Shown: positions 52,509 to 62,776, counted from the first letter of the stretch. The stretch: DNA of 64,000 nucleotides from Aquiflexum lacus (GCF_015476655.1 NZ_JABFHF010000009.1:1-64000); one strand, 5' to 3'. A program made the numbers and translations. Notes: generated from the sequence alone by a model not told the origin.

Positions 52509-53642
52509 CTAATTACTTTTTCTTGCATCAATGATTGCCTGAATAACATCCTCTTTTTCTTCATAACCCCTATTAAATGGGAAAGGATATGCGGTTCTAC
52601 CACGCATGGGCCAATTGTTCAGCCAACTGCCCCCGTCATGAATACCCCAGAAAGTGACTCGCGTAATGTGATCCTTGTGTTTGTAAAACAAGCCGAAAAG
52701 TTCACCATATCGCTTTGCTAATTTGTCTTGGACATCTTCGGGAAGTCCATCTTTGTATGGATTGTATTTTTCTTCAAAAACAAAAGTAGAATCAATATCG
52801 GCACCAAACCTGTTGACCGGGTTGGGTAAGACGTCAATGTCCAATTCTGTAAACATCACTTTAAAGCCTGCATCAGCTATCGCCACAATAGAAGCTTCAA
52901 TCTGATCCAAAGTCGGCGACTCAAGGCCATAATGCCCTTGCATGCCTATACCGTCGATTCTGATACCTTCTGCTTTAAGTTCCTTTGCTAATTCTATGGC
53001 TCTATTCCTTTTGGCAGGCTTCCACATGTTGTAGTCATTGTAGTACAACTCTGTATTGGGGTCAATTTCGTTGGCTTTGACAAATGCCCTTTTGATAAAA
53101 TCCAAGCCTGTAGCATTGTACCATTTGGACTTTCTATATTCTCCATTATCCATAATGGCTTCATTGACGACATCCCAACCATGTACCCTTCCTTTATACC
53201 TACCCACTACAGTTTCGATATGTTTTTCCATTCTATTGATCAATTCATATTTTTCTAAAAGATTACCTAAGGAATCCTCAAACACCCAATTTGGGGTTTG
53301 GTTGTGCCAAACCAATGTATGGCCGATCACAAATGCATCCAGCTTTTCACCAAGGTCCATCAAAAGGTCTGTAGGTTCAAAATTGTATCTTTCAGGTTCG
53401 GGATGGATGGGGCCCCATTTCATCATGTTTTCAGCAGTGATACTGTTGAAGTGTTTTTCCAAAACAGGCAATGCCAATGTATCCCGTCCATCGACCTGTC
53501 TATTATTCAATGCAGCGCCGATATGGAAAGCGTCTTTATAGGCTTCTTTTAGTGTTTTGGGTGCTTCCGGATCCTGACTGCAATTGACGAAACATAGTGT
53601 TGCAAAGGCTGCCGCTACAAATGTTAATAGGTTATTTTTCAT
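52509..53642 (-). CDS. endo-1,4-beta-xylanase, GH10
   Basis: The 377-residue protein has a lipoprotein signal with Cys in LCFVNCSQ, so it is likely a surface or periplasmic lipoprotein. The GH10 domain covers about residues 30-370. The acid/base Glu is in HGWDVVNEAIMD, the nucleophile Glu in VMFTELDIDV. Other family stretches are TAENMMKWGPIHPE, HTLVWHNQTP and GIHDGGSWLNNWP. It cuts the xylan backbone to shorter oligomers for GH67 and the xylose pathway. It is separated from aguA upstream by 315 bp of low-complexity DNA, with no clear promoter box. Confidence 0.95.
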   Translation of the reverse strand: MKNNLLTFVAAAFATLCFVNCSQDPEAPKTLKEAYKDAFHIGAALNNRQVDGRDTLALPVLEKHFNSITAENMMKWGPIHPEPERYNFEPTDLLMDLGEKLDAFVIGHTLVWHNQTPNWVFEDSLGNLLEKYELINRMEKHIETVVGRYKGRVHGWDVVNEAIMDNGEYRKSKWYNATGLDFIKRAFVKANEIDPNTELYYNDYNMWKPAKRNRAIELAKELKAEGIRIDGIGMQGHYGLESPTLDQIEASIVAIADAGFKVMFTELDIDVLPNPVNRFGADIDSTFVFEEKYNPYKDGLPEDVQDKLAKRYGELFGLFYKHKDHITRVTFWGIHDGGSWLNNWPMRGRTAYPFPFNRGYEEKEDVIQAIIDARKSN

Positions 53643-53699
53643 GGTTGAGTTTTTAGGTTTGTTTTCAATTTCTGATTTTTTTAAAGCTCGTTATTAATG

Positions 53700-53957
53700 A
53701 CAGATTTGGGAATTGAGAGTTTAGTACTACAAATAGCATTTAAATCAATAAAAAACTTTGCTTTGTCACCTCGACGTCAGGAGAGGTCTGCAGCTTCTTT
53801 ATGTCATTGCCAATTTCTCCACTCAGAATGACATCTCATGATCATATCCATCTCTTCCATAGATACTAACATCCGTAATCGGTCATCTGACAATTGCTCC
53901 AACTTCCCTGCCTTCCCGCAATTAGTCCATCTTCCGTCTTCCGTCTCCTGTCTTCCA
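53700..53957. repeat. low-complexity intergenic sequence between xylanase and alpha-glucuronidase genes
   Basis: The 315-bp gap holds no gene. It has a GTCACCTCGACGTCAGGAGAGGTCTGC-like hairpin segment (ACCTC / GAGGT, about 53766-53787; only 20 of its bases quoted as ACCTCGACGTCAGGAGAGGT) and TTCCGTCTTCCGTCTCCTG variants near 53930-53955. These are short degenerate repeats of the kind found between genes in this window. Confidence 0.5.
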
Positions 53958-56099
53958 TCATATCCCCGGAACAAACTTCGGATTCAGCTTCAAATAATAA
54001 TCCAGGTCATGTGCAGGTTTTTCCACTCCATCAGGTAAAGGCATTCCTGAAAACTGCCCAAAATACAATAAGCAGGCATCACGCCACCAAACCGCCTCTT
54101 CAGATTGTATTTTTAAGAATGAGAGGACATGCTTATACCTTTCCTCATCGACATGGTCAACCTGTTCTTTCCAGGTATCGAGGTTTTGTCTGGTTTCTTC
54201 CACCCCTTTTTGATAATGAAGCGCTATCCCATCCCACAGAGTATTTCCAGAGGACAGCTTATGGTTCCAAGGAAGGTGGTGAAACCAAAGCAGGTATTTT
54301 TCAGGGACAGAATTCAGATTACCCCATTGTTTTTGTATTTCAGGTGCATATTGTCCCAATGCATTACTGCCTGTAGCGGTCCTGTCAAACCCAACCCCTT
54401 TCTCCGTGGCTTTATGATAGTAAGTTGCGGTCCAATCATCCCTGCTACCACCTGTAACCCATGGCCCGGGACCATAATGATGGCTCCTTGCCATGATATG
54501 GTGAAGATCTAGAGGAGTCATGTAATTGACCACCATCTCATGGGATGATAGCATCATTGCCTTGACTGGTTCTGTAAAGGTTTTGTCTGAGGTAAATGTC
54601 AGTTTCAGCCATTCTTCTGCAATTTCTTCTGATTTGGCATTTGGATTCCAGGCAAATTTTCCAAAAGCGAACCAATTGGCCTGATGAAAATGATGCCCTG
54701 TCCAATTTCTGTCTGTACCAATATTGGCAACTCCGGCCATGGCAGTCAGTGAATAATTATGCAAGGTGCCATCTACTACTTTACTTACTGTAGAACCTGT
54801 TCCATTAACATAGGTGTCCGTTTGAAGAACCTCTTCATACATTGGGGCCAAAAATGCCAAATGGGTATCATGCCCAAGGTATTCCTGTGTAATCTGGAAT
54901 TCCATCATCAACGGGGTCTCGGGCATGGCACCAAACATGGGATGAAAAGGCTCTCTTGGCTGAAAATCAATGGCTCCGTTTTTGACCTGAACAATGACAT
55001 TGTCTCTGAATTTACCATCAATGGGTTTGAATTCGTTGTATGCTTGTTTGTGTCTGTCATCAGGTGTTTTTTCGCTGTATACAAAAGCTCTCCACATCAC
55101 AATACCTCCGAAAGGAGCGACTGCATCGGCAAGAAGATTAGCTCCTTCTGCTTGGGTTCTGCCATAATTATGCGGTCCAGGCTGTCCCTCTGAATCTGCT
55201 TTGACCAAATACCCTCCAAAATCAGGGATGTAATCGTAGACTTCCTTGGTTTTTTCTTTCCACCATTGCTGTACATCAGGATTTAAAGGGTCAGCTGTAG
55301 CTAATCCGCCGATTTCCATGGGAGATGAAAATCTGGCTGTCAGGTACACTTTGATTCCGTATGGTCTGAAAACATCAGCTAGCGCTTTAACTTTAGAGAG
55401 GTAATCGGGTGTCAGAATCAAGGCATTGGCATTTACATTAGTAACGGACGTACCATTGATTCCAATAGATGCATTGGCGCGAGCGTAATCATGATATTGC
55501 TGGTCAATATGACGTGGAAGCCTATGCCAGTTCCAGATGCTGAAACCAGCATATCCTCTTTCAACCGTTCTGTTGAGGTTGTCCCAATGGTTTAAAATTC
55601 TTCTTTCTATTTTTGGATTATCCAACTCATCCAGACTTTCCAATTGTCCCCTTGACTGAATGGATCTCAAAAAAGCAAAGGTCCCATATAACAGGCCTAT
55701 ATCGGAATTAGCAGTAATTATTACCCTTCCCAAATGATATTTCAACCAGTACCCTTCCTTTTCTATTTCATTGACTTTTTGTCCAAAGGCACTCTTTAGG
55801 TCTTTAGGCAAGTCATCCGTCTTACCAATCCAACAAATGTTGGAATCCCCAGTATGTTTGAAGGTAGGTTTGACTTTGCTGTTCAAAAATCCGGATGCGG
55901 CCATTTCCAATTCTCTTTGAATGATATCAATGGTGGGGGATGCCCCTACAATATTGATGTTTTCCAAATAGTCTCTATAATAATCTGATACAGCTTGATT
56001 TTCAAATGGAAAATATTGGAGCCAAAGTTTATAGCCATCATTGGCACTAGCAGTACATGTGATAAAAAGAAATATTAGGCTGATTGATAATGTTTTCAT
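53958..56099 (-). CDS. aguA: alpha-glucuronidase, GH67
   Basis: The 713-residue protein has a signal peptide (MKTLSISLIFLFITCTASA). Three domains: N-terminal (about 25-150), a TIM barrel with the GH67 signature (DFGGYLVKADSEGQPGPHNYGRTQAEGANLLADA), and a C-terminal helical domain with WLKLTFTSDKTFTEP and YHKATEKGVGFDRT. The catalytic carboxylates lie in the barrel near the DSEGQPGP region and the EFQITQEYLG region. It removes 4-O-methylglucuronic acid from the ends of xylo-oligosaccharides. The lacI gene is 10 bp upstream, so the two are cotranscribed. Confidence 0.95.
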   Translation of the reverse strand: MKTLSISLIFLFITCTASANDGYKLWLQYFPFENQAVSDYYRDYLENINIVGASPTIDIIQRELEMAASGFLNSKVKPTFKHTGDSNICWIGKTDDLPKDLKSAFGQKVNEIEKEGYWLKYHLGRVIITANSDIGLLYGTFAFLRSIQSRGQLESLDELDNPKIERRILNHWDNLNRTVERGYAGFSIWNWHRLPRHIDQQYHDYARANASIGINGTSVTNVNANALILTPDYLSKVKALADVFRPYGIKVYLTARFSSPMEIGGLATADPLNPDVQQWWKEKTKEVYDYIPDFGGYLVKADSEGQPGPHNYGRTQAEGANLLADAVAPFGGIVMWRAFVYSEKTPDDRHKQAYNEFKPIDGKFRDNVIVQVKNGAIDFQPREPFHPMFGAMPETPLMMEFQITQEYLGHDTHLAFLAPMYEEVLQTDTYVNGTGSTVSKVVDGTLHNYSLTAMAGVANIGTDRNWTGHHFHQANWFAFGKFAWNPNAKSEEIAEEWLKLTFTSDKTFTEPVKAMMLSSHEMVVNYMTPLDLHHIMARSHHYGPGPWVTGGSRDDWTATYYHKATEKGVGFDRTATGSNALGQYAPEIQKQWGNLNSVPEKYLLWFHHLPWNHKLSSGNTLWDGIALHYQKGVEETRQNLDTWKEQVDHVDEERYKHVLSFLKIQSEEAVWWRDACLLYFGQFSGMPLPDGVEKPAHDLDYYLKLNPKFVPGI

Positions 56100-56109
56100 T
56101 TTTTTGGAT

Positions 56110-57144
56110 TTAAAGGCTTATTTCCTTTTTTGAAGATTTCCTAATGATAAGGTCGGACCTTAAGGTAATTTTATTGGTGTTTTCCAACATTCCCTCATTA
56201 GGCTTATCTAAATGTTTGATTAGATTTTTCATGGCAAGTTCTCCCATTTCATACCCCGGATAATTGACCGTGGTGATGTTAGGTTCAACCAAACGGGAGA
56301 TCACATCATTGTTAAATCCAACCACAGCGATGTCTTCAGGAATTCTGATTCCTTCTAATTTTAAATGCCTGATACAGCTAGCGGCACAGGCATCATTAGA
56401 AACAAAAAGCCCATCAGGCAAAGGATTTAATTTCATTATTTTACTGATAATTTCTTCGCCGGCCTCCTCATTTAGATCGGAAAGGATAATTAGTGAGGGG
56501 TCAAAAAGCATTTCATTTTCCAAAAGAGCGTATTTATATCCTTTTAGTCTGTCCGCATAAACATTGATTTTGATGTTGCCCAAAACGTGCACTATCCTTT
56601 TGCAACCTTGTTCTATCAAATGATTGGTAGCGTTAAGCGCTGCCTGAATATTGTCAATCACTATCCCGGTACAACCGGATTGTTCAGCGATTCTATCGAA
56701 AAACAACAAGGGAATGCCCTTTCTTAGAAAAGGTTTGTAATGATCAATATTTTCCGTATCGCTCGCCAAAGAAACCAAAAGCCCGTCAACCCGGCTGTTG
56801 AACATGGTGTTGGCATTGGCTTTCTCTTTTTCGAATGATTCCAGTGATTGGCTGATGATGAGGTTGAGTCCAGCTTCATTTGCAGCTTTTTCCATTCCTG
56901 CCAGGACCGAAGACTGAAAGTTGGAATTCAGTCGGGGTACTATCACTCCGATATTATTTGTTCTTTTGGTTCTCAGGTTGGCAGCGAAAATATTGGACTG
57001 ATAACCCATTTTAAGCACTGCATCAAAGATTTTTTTTTTGGTTTTTTCATGGACTGCAGGGTGGTGATTGAGAGCCCTGCTGACTGTAGTGGGTGAAACT
57101 CCAACATCCTTGGCAATGTCATAAATCGTGATTTCTTTCTCCAT
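56110..57144 (-). CDS. LacI-family transcriptional regulator (xylose/xylan regulator)
   Basis: The 344-residue protein has an N-terminal helix-turn-helix (IYDIAKDVGVSPTTVSRALNHHPAV, residues about 6-30) and a hinge, then a periplasmic-binding-type sugar-sensing domain (NNIGVIVPRLNSNFQSSVLAGMEKAANEAG). Position between aguA and the divergent xylose genes makes it the local regulator. It should bind the twin sites at 57301 and 57541 and respond to xylose or a glucuronoxylan fragment; ligand inferred. Confidence 0.95.
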   Translation of the reverse strand: MEKEITIYDIAKDVGVSPTTVSRALNHHPAVHEKTKKKIFDAVLKMGYQSNIFAANLRTKRTNNIGVIVPRLNSNFQSSVLAGMEKAANEAGLNLIISQSLESFEKEKANANTMFNSRVDGLLVSLASDTENIDHYKPFLRKGIPLLFFDRIAEQSGCTGIVIDNIQAALNATNHLIEQGCKRIVHVLGNIKINVYADRLKGYKYALLENEMLFDPSLIILSDLNEEAGEEIISKIMKLNPLPDGLFVSNDACAASCIRHLKLEGIRIPEDIAVVGFNNDVISRLVEPNITTVNYPGYEMGELAMKNLIKHLDKPNEGMLENTNKITLRSDLIIRKSSKKEISL

Positions 57145-57300
57145 ATTGATAATGCAAGCTTGGATTTGATTTTTTTCTGAAATACTTCAGCATAGAAATA
57201 GGTGATGTGGTATTTTGGGAGAATTTATACCCTTGTCTAGATATTGGTTAAACTTGGAGTAATCAAAACTATGTTTTTTTTCAAGTGTTTCAAAATTATT

Positions 57301-57317
57301 TTTATGAAATCGGTTGC
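57301..57317. promoter_or_regulatory. operator-like site 1 for the LacI regulator
   Basis: TTTATGAAATCGGTTGC contains the LacI-family core AAnCGnTT (AATCGGTT) centred on CG. It lies 158 bp upstream of the lacI start. The identical 16-base stretch recurs at 57541. Confidence 0.65.
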
Positions 57318-57540
57318 TTAATGTTTTTAATTTTGATTTTTTGATAATTACCTAATTTTAATTTTAAAATACTATTTTTTTCTCAGCACTATAATATCAC
57401 TGGACAAGGAACTGTTACAATTTTATGATAAAGAATTGAGGATAGATTCATTTTTTCACATCAATTTTTCTTTTCTATCATTGTTTTATTGGAGTTTATT
57501 TCAAAATCTAAAGTTTATTTCATTTTTTTATCAAAAATAA

Positions 57541-57557
57541 TTTATGAAATCGGTTGT
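57541..57557. promoter_or_regulatory. operator-like site 2 for the LacI regulator
   Basis: TTTATGAAATCGGTTGT, identical in 16 bases to site 1 and exactly 240 bp from it; both have a TCAAAA run about 10 bases upstream. The spacing suits looping by a tetrameric regulator. Together they control the transporter gene and perhaps lacI-aguA. The rest of the 710-bp gap (57145-57854) is AT-rich and holds no gene that I can see. Confidence 0.65.
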
Positions 57558-57801
57558 ATTCACAATTATATTTTTTGAGGTTTGGGGCGTTGAAAATTGC
57601 AATCAAAGATAATTTTCAGAAAGCAGTAGGAATCGTAAGAAGTGTGAGAGAGAAAATGAATCTGTATGCGGGGGGAATGAATACTAAGTACGATTAAGGC
57701 CTATATGTACATTGGATTAAATGAATAGCGTATTTTTCGAAAAGAAGCTGTCATTGAAAGCCATAATTGTAAAAAACATAAAAAACATTTGCCGAAAAGT
57801 T

Positions 57802-57809
57802 TATCTTTG
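57802..57809 (+). promoter_or_regulatory. -7 box of the xylose operon
   Basis: TATCTTTG matches TAnnTTTG. Transcription would start near 57815, about 40 bp before the ATG at 57855. No TTTG lies at the usual -33 distance, as expected for an activated or regulated promoter. Confidence 0.5.
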
Positions 57810-57854
57810 AAACTTGTCAAATTAAATAAACCCCAATCTAATTAAACCTATCCT

Positions 57855-59498
57855 ATGTTATTAGAACCTTTAGACCTTGTAGTATTTATTGGGTATTGTT
57901 TGCTCATTATTGGCATGGGGCTTTTTGTTTCAAGAGAGAAAAAAGGCCACATCAAAAATTCCCAGGATTATTTCCTTGCTTCCAAAGCCCTTCCTTGGTG
58001 GGCGGTAGGTGCCTCCCTTATAGCTTCAAATATCTCTGCAGAGCAGTTTATCGGAATGTCAGGTTCAGGTTTTGCCCTTGGTTTGGCAATATCAACCTAT
58101 GAATGGATGGCGGCCATCACTTTATTGGTGGTAGCGATATTCTTTCTGCCGGTTTATATCAAAAAGGGAATTTACACGATGCCAGGCTTCTTATTGGATA
58201 GGTATGATACTCGGGTAAGGACAACAATGGCTATTTTTTGGTTATTATTATATGTTTTTGTTAACCTGACATCTGTCTTGTATCTAGGTGCTTTGAGCCT
58301 CAATACAATCCTGAATGTTCCCATGGTATATGGAATCATAGGGCTTGCATTGTTTGCCATGATTTATTCAATATACGGAGGTTTAAAAGCTGTGGCATGG
58401 ACTGACGTCGTGCAGGTCTTCTTTTTGATTGCCGGTGGTTTGGCCACAACTTATATAGCACTGACCATGGTCGGTGAAGGTTCTGCTTGGGACGGCTTGG
58501 GATTGTTAAGGCAAGAAGTTCCGGGACATTTCTCCATGATACTATCCAGAGGAGAAATGATGATTCCTGATGGACAGGGGGGGACTTATGATGCATATCA
58601 AGACCTTCCTGGGATTTCAGTTCTTGTAGGGGGTATGTGGATTACTAACCTGAGCTATTGGGGATTCAACCAATATATTACACAAAGGGCCTTGGCCGCT
58701 AAAAGTTTAGATGAAGCTCAAAAGGGGATGATTTTTGCAGGTTTCCTGAAATTGTTGATGCCATTGATAGTTGTAATTCCTGGAATAGCAGCATGGGTGA
58801 TTGTCAAAAACGGGATTGATGTAGGTTTTGTCGAGTCTATGAAGGACCCCATCACTGGGATAGTCAAATCTGATAGAGCTTATCCAACATTATTACAATT
58901 GCTTCCTGTTGGTCTGAAAGGATTGGCTTTTGCAGCATTGACCGCAGCAATTGTTTCTTCTTTGGCCTCTATGGCCAACAGTACTTCGACCATCTTTACG
59001 ATGGATATCTATAAGAAATATTTTGGTAAAAATGCTTCTGAAACCAAACAGGTAACGGTTGGAAGGATTACAGCAGCGATAGCATTTATAGTAGCCGCAA
59101 TTGTAGCCCCGGCCCTTGGACAGTTGGATCAGGCTTTTCAGTTTATACAAGAATACACAGGCTTCATTAGTCCGGGTGTCTTTGCAATATTCTTCTTCGG
59201 AGTTTTCTGGAAAAAGACAACATCCAATGCAGCTCTTGTCGGTGCTGGAATTAGTATTCCGCTTTCTGTAGTTTTGAAGTGGGTGTTCCCCGCACTGCCA
59301 TTCTTAGATAGAATGGGTATTGTGTTCTTGGCCATAGCAGTATTGATGATCCTTATAAGCCTTGTAGAAGGTAAAGGCAAGGATCATCCAAACAGCATTG
59401 AAGTTAGTGCTGACCTGTTTAAAACAAGTACTGCTTTTAAGATCGGTGCATTGATCATTACAGGAATTACAGCCGCGTTGTATATTGTATTTTGGTAA
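57855..59498 (+). CDS. sodium/xylose symporter (SSS family)
   Basis: The 547-residue protein has about 14 hydrophobic helices. SSS-family patterns include SKALPWWAVGASLIASNISAEQFIGMSGSGFA (helix 2, sodium site), GLKAVAWTDVVQVFFLIAGG and KGLAFAALTAAIVSSLASMANSTSTIFTMDIY. The last is typical of glucose/galactose/xylose cotransporters. It is the first gene of a three-gene operon with xylB (14 bp after) and xylA, so xylose is the likely substrate. Confidence 0.93.
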   Translation: MLLEPLDLVVFIGYCLLIIGMGLFVSREKKGHIKNSQDYFLASKALPWWAVGASLIASNISAEQFIGMSGSGFALGLAISTYEWMAAITLLVVAIFFLPVYIKKGIYTMPGFLLDRYDTRVRTTMAIFWLLLYVFVNLTSVLYLGALSLNTILNVPMVYGIIGLALFAMIYSIYGGLKAVAWTDVVQVFFLIAGGLATTYIALTMVGEGSAWDGLGLLRQEVPGHFSMILSRGEMMIPDGQGGTYDAYQDLPGISVLVGGMWITNLSYWGFNQYITQRALAAKSLDEAQKGMIFAGFLKLLMPLIVVIPGIAAWVIVKNGIDVGFVESMKDPITGIVKSDRAYPTLLQLLPVGLKGLAFAALTAAIVSSLASMANSTSTIFTMDIYKKYFGKNASETKQVTVGRITAAIAFIVAAIVAPALGQLDQAFQFIQEYTGFISPGVFAIFFFGVFWKKTTSNAALVGAGISIPLSVVLKWVFPALPFLDRMGIVFLAIAVLMILISLVEGKGKDHPNSIEVSADLFKTSTAFKIGALIITGITAALYIVFW

Positions 59499-59512
59499 AC
59501 CCTTTATAGCAA

Positions 59513-61003
59513 ATGAGAAGATTATTAATAGGATATGATATTGGAAGTTCTTCTGTAAAAGCCACGGTTTTGGATGCCGACTCAGGCAAAGTGGTAGCTT
59601 CTGAAGGTCTCCCAAAAATAGAAATGCCGATTGAAGCCCCACAAAAAGATTGGGCGGAACAGGATCCTGAAATGTGGTGGAAATATATTGTTGACACTAC
59701 TCATGCCATTGTCAAGAAAGGGAATATCCAAAAAGGAGAACTTAAAGCAATCGGTATTTCCTATCAAATGCATGGTTTGGTCTGTGTCGATAAAAACCAA
59801 GAGGTGATCAGACCATCCATTATCTGGTGTGACAGTAGGGCAGTGGAGATCGGAAACAAAGCCTTTAAAGATTTGGGTGAAGATTATTGTCTTCCTCATT
59901 TGTTAAATTCACCCGGAAATTTTACAGCATCCAAACTCAAATGGGTCAAAGAGAACGAACCTCAAAAATTTGATCAAATACATAAAATTATGCTTCCGGG
60001 CGATTATATCGCGATGAAGCTGACTGGCGAGATTCTGACATCGGAAACAGGACTTTCTGAGGGGATTTTTTGGGATTTCAAGACCAATGCTTTATCTACA
60101 GAACTCTTGGAATATTATGGAATTGACAAATCTATGATTGCTGATGTTGTTCCTTCTTTTTCAGTTCAGGGTAGCGTAAATGATGAAGCAGCTAAAATAT
60201 TGGGAATCGAATCAGGGGTTCCTATTACCTACCGCGCGGGAGACCAACCCAATAATGCATTTTCTCTAAATGTATTGGAGGATGGGGAATTGGCCACCAC
60301 GGCAGGTACTTCGGGGACCGTATATGGGGTAAGTACACAAGCGGTATTTGACCCAAAGTCCAGAGTAAATACCTTTGTACATGTCAACCATAGCAAGAAA
60401 AATCCTCATTATGGTGTGTTACTTTGTGTAAATGGCACAGGTATTTTAAATTCTTGGCTGAAAAAGCTGATCGGTGGTGAAAGTGTTTCATATCCCGAAA
60501 TGAACCAAATGGCCTCGGAGGTTCCCTTAGGTTCTGAAGGTCTTAAATTTATTCCTTTTGGAAATGGGGTAGAACGCATCATGGAAAACAAAGCTGTGGA
60601 TGCCCATTTATCTGGACTGAACCTCTTAAAACATGACAAAAGACATGTCCTAAGAGCAGGTCAGGAAGGTATAGTCAGTGCCCTTACCTATGGTTTTCAT
60701 ATCATGAAAGATATGGGTTTAAACTTAAAAACAGTTAAAGCTGGAAATGCCAACATGTTCTTAAGTCCCTTATTTCGAGAGACTTTTGTTAATATGAATA
60801 ATGTAACTCTTGAGCTTTATGATACAGATGGAGCTCAAGGTGCAGCAAGAGGTGCCGGAATTGGTTCTGGCATTTATTCAAATGCAAAAGAAGCTTTTGC
60901 AGGCTTGGAAAAAATGGCTTCCTTTGAACCTGATGGATCTTTGGTCTCTGCTTATGATGAGGTCTATCAAGGTTGGTTGGCCGCACTGGGGAAGGTTCAG
61001 TAA
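59513..61003 (+). CDS. xylB: xylulokinase
   Basis: The 496-residue FGGY-family kinase has an ATP-binding start (LLIGYDIGSSSVKATVLDADSG), the substrate-contact Met-His-Gly in YQMHGLVCVD, the second-domain DQPNNAFSLN and ATTAGTSGTVYGVS. It phosphorylates D-xylulose. It comes after the transporter and before xylA. The C-terminal GAQGAARGAGIG stretch is typical. Confidence 0.95.
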   Translation: MRRLLIGYDIGSSSVKATVLDADSGKVVASEGLPKIEMPIEAPQKDWAEQDPEMWWKYIVDTTHAIVKKGNIQKGELKAIGISYQMHGLVCVDKNQEVIRPSIIWCDSRAVEIGNKAFKDLGEDYCLPHLLNSPGNFTASKLKWVKENEPQKFDQIHKIMLPGDYIAMKLTGEILTSETGLSEGIFWDFKTNALSTELLEYYGIDKSMIADVVPSFSVQGSVNDEAAKILGIESGVPITYRAGDQPNNAFSLNVLEDGELATTAGTSGTVYGVSTQAVFDPKSRVNTFVHVNHSKKNPHYGVLLCVNGTGILNSWLKKLIGGESVSYPEMNQMASEVPLGSEGLKFIPFGNGVERIMENKAVDAHLSGLNLLKHDKRHVLRAGQEGIVSALTYGFHIMKDMGLNLKTVKAGNANMFLSPLFRETFVNMNNVTLELYDTDGAQGAARGAGIGSGIYSNAKEAFAGLEKMASFEPDGSLVSAYDEVYQGWLAALGKVQ

Positions 61004-61249
61004 TCAGTAGGCAGTTTTCAGTTTGCAGTAGGCAGTCACAGTGTTCAGGAGGCAGGTTACAGTGGGCAGTGTTCAGTAAGCAGTTTACAGTATGTCAGAA
61101 GGAGTGGTCAGTCTTTAGTTTACAGTTGGCCATGATACTTTAAGCTTCTGACTTCTAACTCCTGCCTGCCGGCAGGTCCCACTTCCACCCTGAGTCTCAC
61201 ATCTTATATCTCACGTCTCATATCTATAAAAAAATAAACCTATAATCAA
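61004..61249. repeat. degenerate intergenic repeats (CAGT-rich, then palindrome and CTCACGTCTC units)
   Basis: The 246-bp gap between xylB and xylA has about a dozen variants of GGCAGTnnnCAGT on the + strand (61004-61130). It then has the 12-bp palindrome CCTGCCGGCAGG (61165-61176) and TCTCACATCTTATATCTCAC variants to 61230. No coding content. It interrupts an otherwise tight operon. Confidence 0.65.
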
Positions 61250-62563
61250 ATGTCAAAAACCTATTTTCCAAATATCGATAAAGTCAAATTTGAAGGCAAG
61301 GGATCCAAAAATCCATTTGCATTTAAATATTATGATGCCAACAAAATAGTGGCTGGAAAGCCCATGAAAGATCATTTTAAATTTTCCATAGCCTATTGGC
61401 ATACCTTCTGTGCAACAGGAGGAGATCCATTCGGACCAGGGACCATGGTAAGACCTTGGGACCAAAGTGATGATGCTGTTCAGCGTGCAAAAGATAAAAT
61501 GGATGCTGCTTTTGAATTTTACACTAAAATAGGTGCAGAGTATTATTGTTTCCATGATATTGACCTTATTGACGAGGGGAGTAGCATCGAGGAATATGAG
61601 AAAAGGATGGATATCATTACAGACTATGCATTACAGAAACAAAAAGAAACGGGAGTAAAATTGCTTTGGGGGACGGCTAATGTTTTCAGCAATCCCCGTT
61701 ACATGAATGGTGCTTCTACCAATCCTGATTTTGACGTGGTAGCTTGGGCCGGAACTCAGGTGAAAAATTCCATTGATGCCACCATCAAACTAGGTGGAGA
61801 GAATTATGTGTTTTGGGGTGGTCGTGAAGGTTATATGTCTTTGCTCAATACCGATATGAAAAGAGAAACCGAACATTTGGGACGTTTTTTGACCATGGCC
61901 AGAGATTATGCAAGATCCAAGGGTTTTAAAGGCACATTCTTAATCGAACCAAAGCCTATGGAACCTACCAAACATCAATATGACTACGATGCAGCTACTG
62001 TTATCGGATTTCTTAGACATCATGGATTAGACAAGGACTTCAAATTAAATTTGGAAGTGAATCATGCAACCTTGGCAGGCCATACATTCCAACACGAACT
62101 GCAAGTAGCTGTAGATGCAGGGTTATTGGGAAGCATTGATGCCAATAGGGGTGATTATCAAAACGGTTGGGATACAGATCAGTTTGCCATCAATCTACAG
62201 GAATTGACAGAGTCCATGTTGGTGATTTTAGAAGGTGGAGGAATCCAAGGAGGAGGGGTGAATTTTGATGCCAAAGTCCGGAGAAATTCCACAGATTTGG
62301 AAGACTTATTTTATGCCCATATCGGTAGTATGGATGCTTTTGCCAGAGGATTGTTGATTGCCAGCGAAATTTTGGAAAAGTCCGAATACAAGGCTTTAAG
62401 AAAAGAAAGATATGCTTCCTATGACTCAGGTAAAGGAAAAGAGTTTGAATCCGGAAAGCTTACTTTGGAAGATCTTAGGGCCCATGCTCTAGCTATAGGT
62501 GAGCCCAAACAAAAAAGCGGCAGACAGGAACTGTTTGAAAATATATTGAATGAGTTTATTTAA
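61250..62563 (+). CDS. xylA: xylose isomerase
   Basis: The 437-residue protein is of the longer class II type. Metal and substrate residues are in [29 protein letters not shown] (Glu and His), [15 protein letters not shown] and [20 protein letters not shown]. It isomerises D-xylose to D-xylulose. It is the last gene of the xylose operon, 246 bp after xylB. Confidence 0.97.
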   Translation: MSKTYFPNIDKVKFEGKGSKNPFAFKYYDANKIVAGKPMKDHFKFSIAYWHTFCATGGDPFGPGTMVRPWDQSDDAVQRAKDKMDAAFEFYTKIGAEYYCFHDIDLIDEGSSIEEYEKRMDIITDYALQKQKETGVKLLWGTANVFSNPRYMNGASTNPDFDVVAWAGTQVKNSIDATIKLGGENYVFWGGREGYMSLLNTDMKRETEHLGRFLTMARDYARSKGFKGTFLIEPKPMEPTKHQYDYDAATVIGFLRHHGLDKDFKLNLEVNHATLAGHTFQHELQVAVDAGLLGSIDANRGDYQNGWDTDQFAINLQELTESMLVILEGGGIQGGGVNFDAKVRRNSTDLEDLFYAHIGSMDAFARGLLIASEILEKSEYKALRKERYASYDSGKGKEFESGKLTLEDLRAHALAIGEPKQKSGRQELFENILNEFI

Positions 62564-62742
62564 AAAAGGAAGGATGAAGTTAGACCTGCATGCCGAAAGC
62601 AGGAGGATGAAGGAAGTCCGAAGTTGGGAAGTAGGAAGTTGATGACGACTACACTATTAGATATAATAAGCCTGATACCCGATTTGGGAAGTAAAATTCA
62701 TCCAAATTAATAACTTATACGTCTTGATTTTTAATTTGTAAA

Positions 62743-62776
62743 AAACCCCAGCAGATTGATTCTGTTGGGGTTTTTT
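62743..62776 (+). terminator. intrinsic terminator of the xylose operon
   Basis: Stem ACCCCAGCAGA / TCTGTTGGGGT (one G-T pair), short loop, followed by T-rich bases. The 177 bp before it (62564-62742) are low-complexity with GAAGT/GGAAG repeats (62570-62640) and hold no gene. Confidence 0.8.

Noticed and set aside
57145-57854. A gene or riboswitch in the 710-bp gap upstream of the xylose transporter.
   Set aside because: No long frame and no recognised riboswitch pattern; the gap is explained by two operator-like sites and a -7 box.
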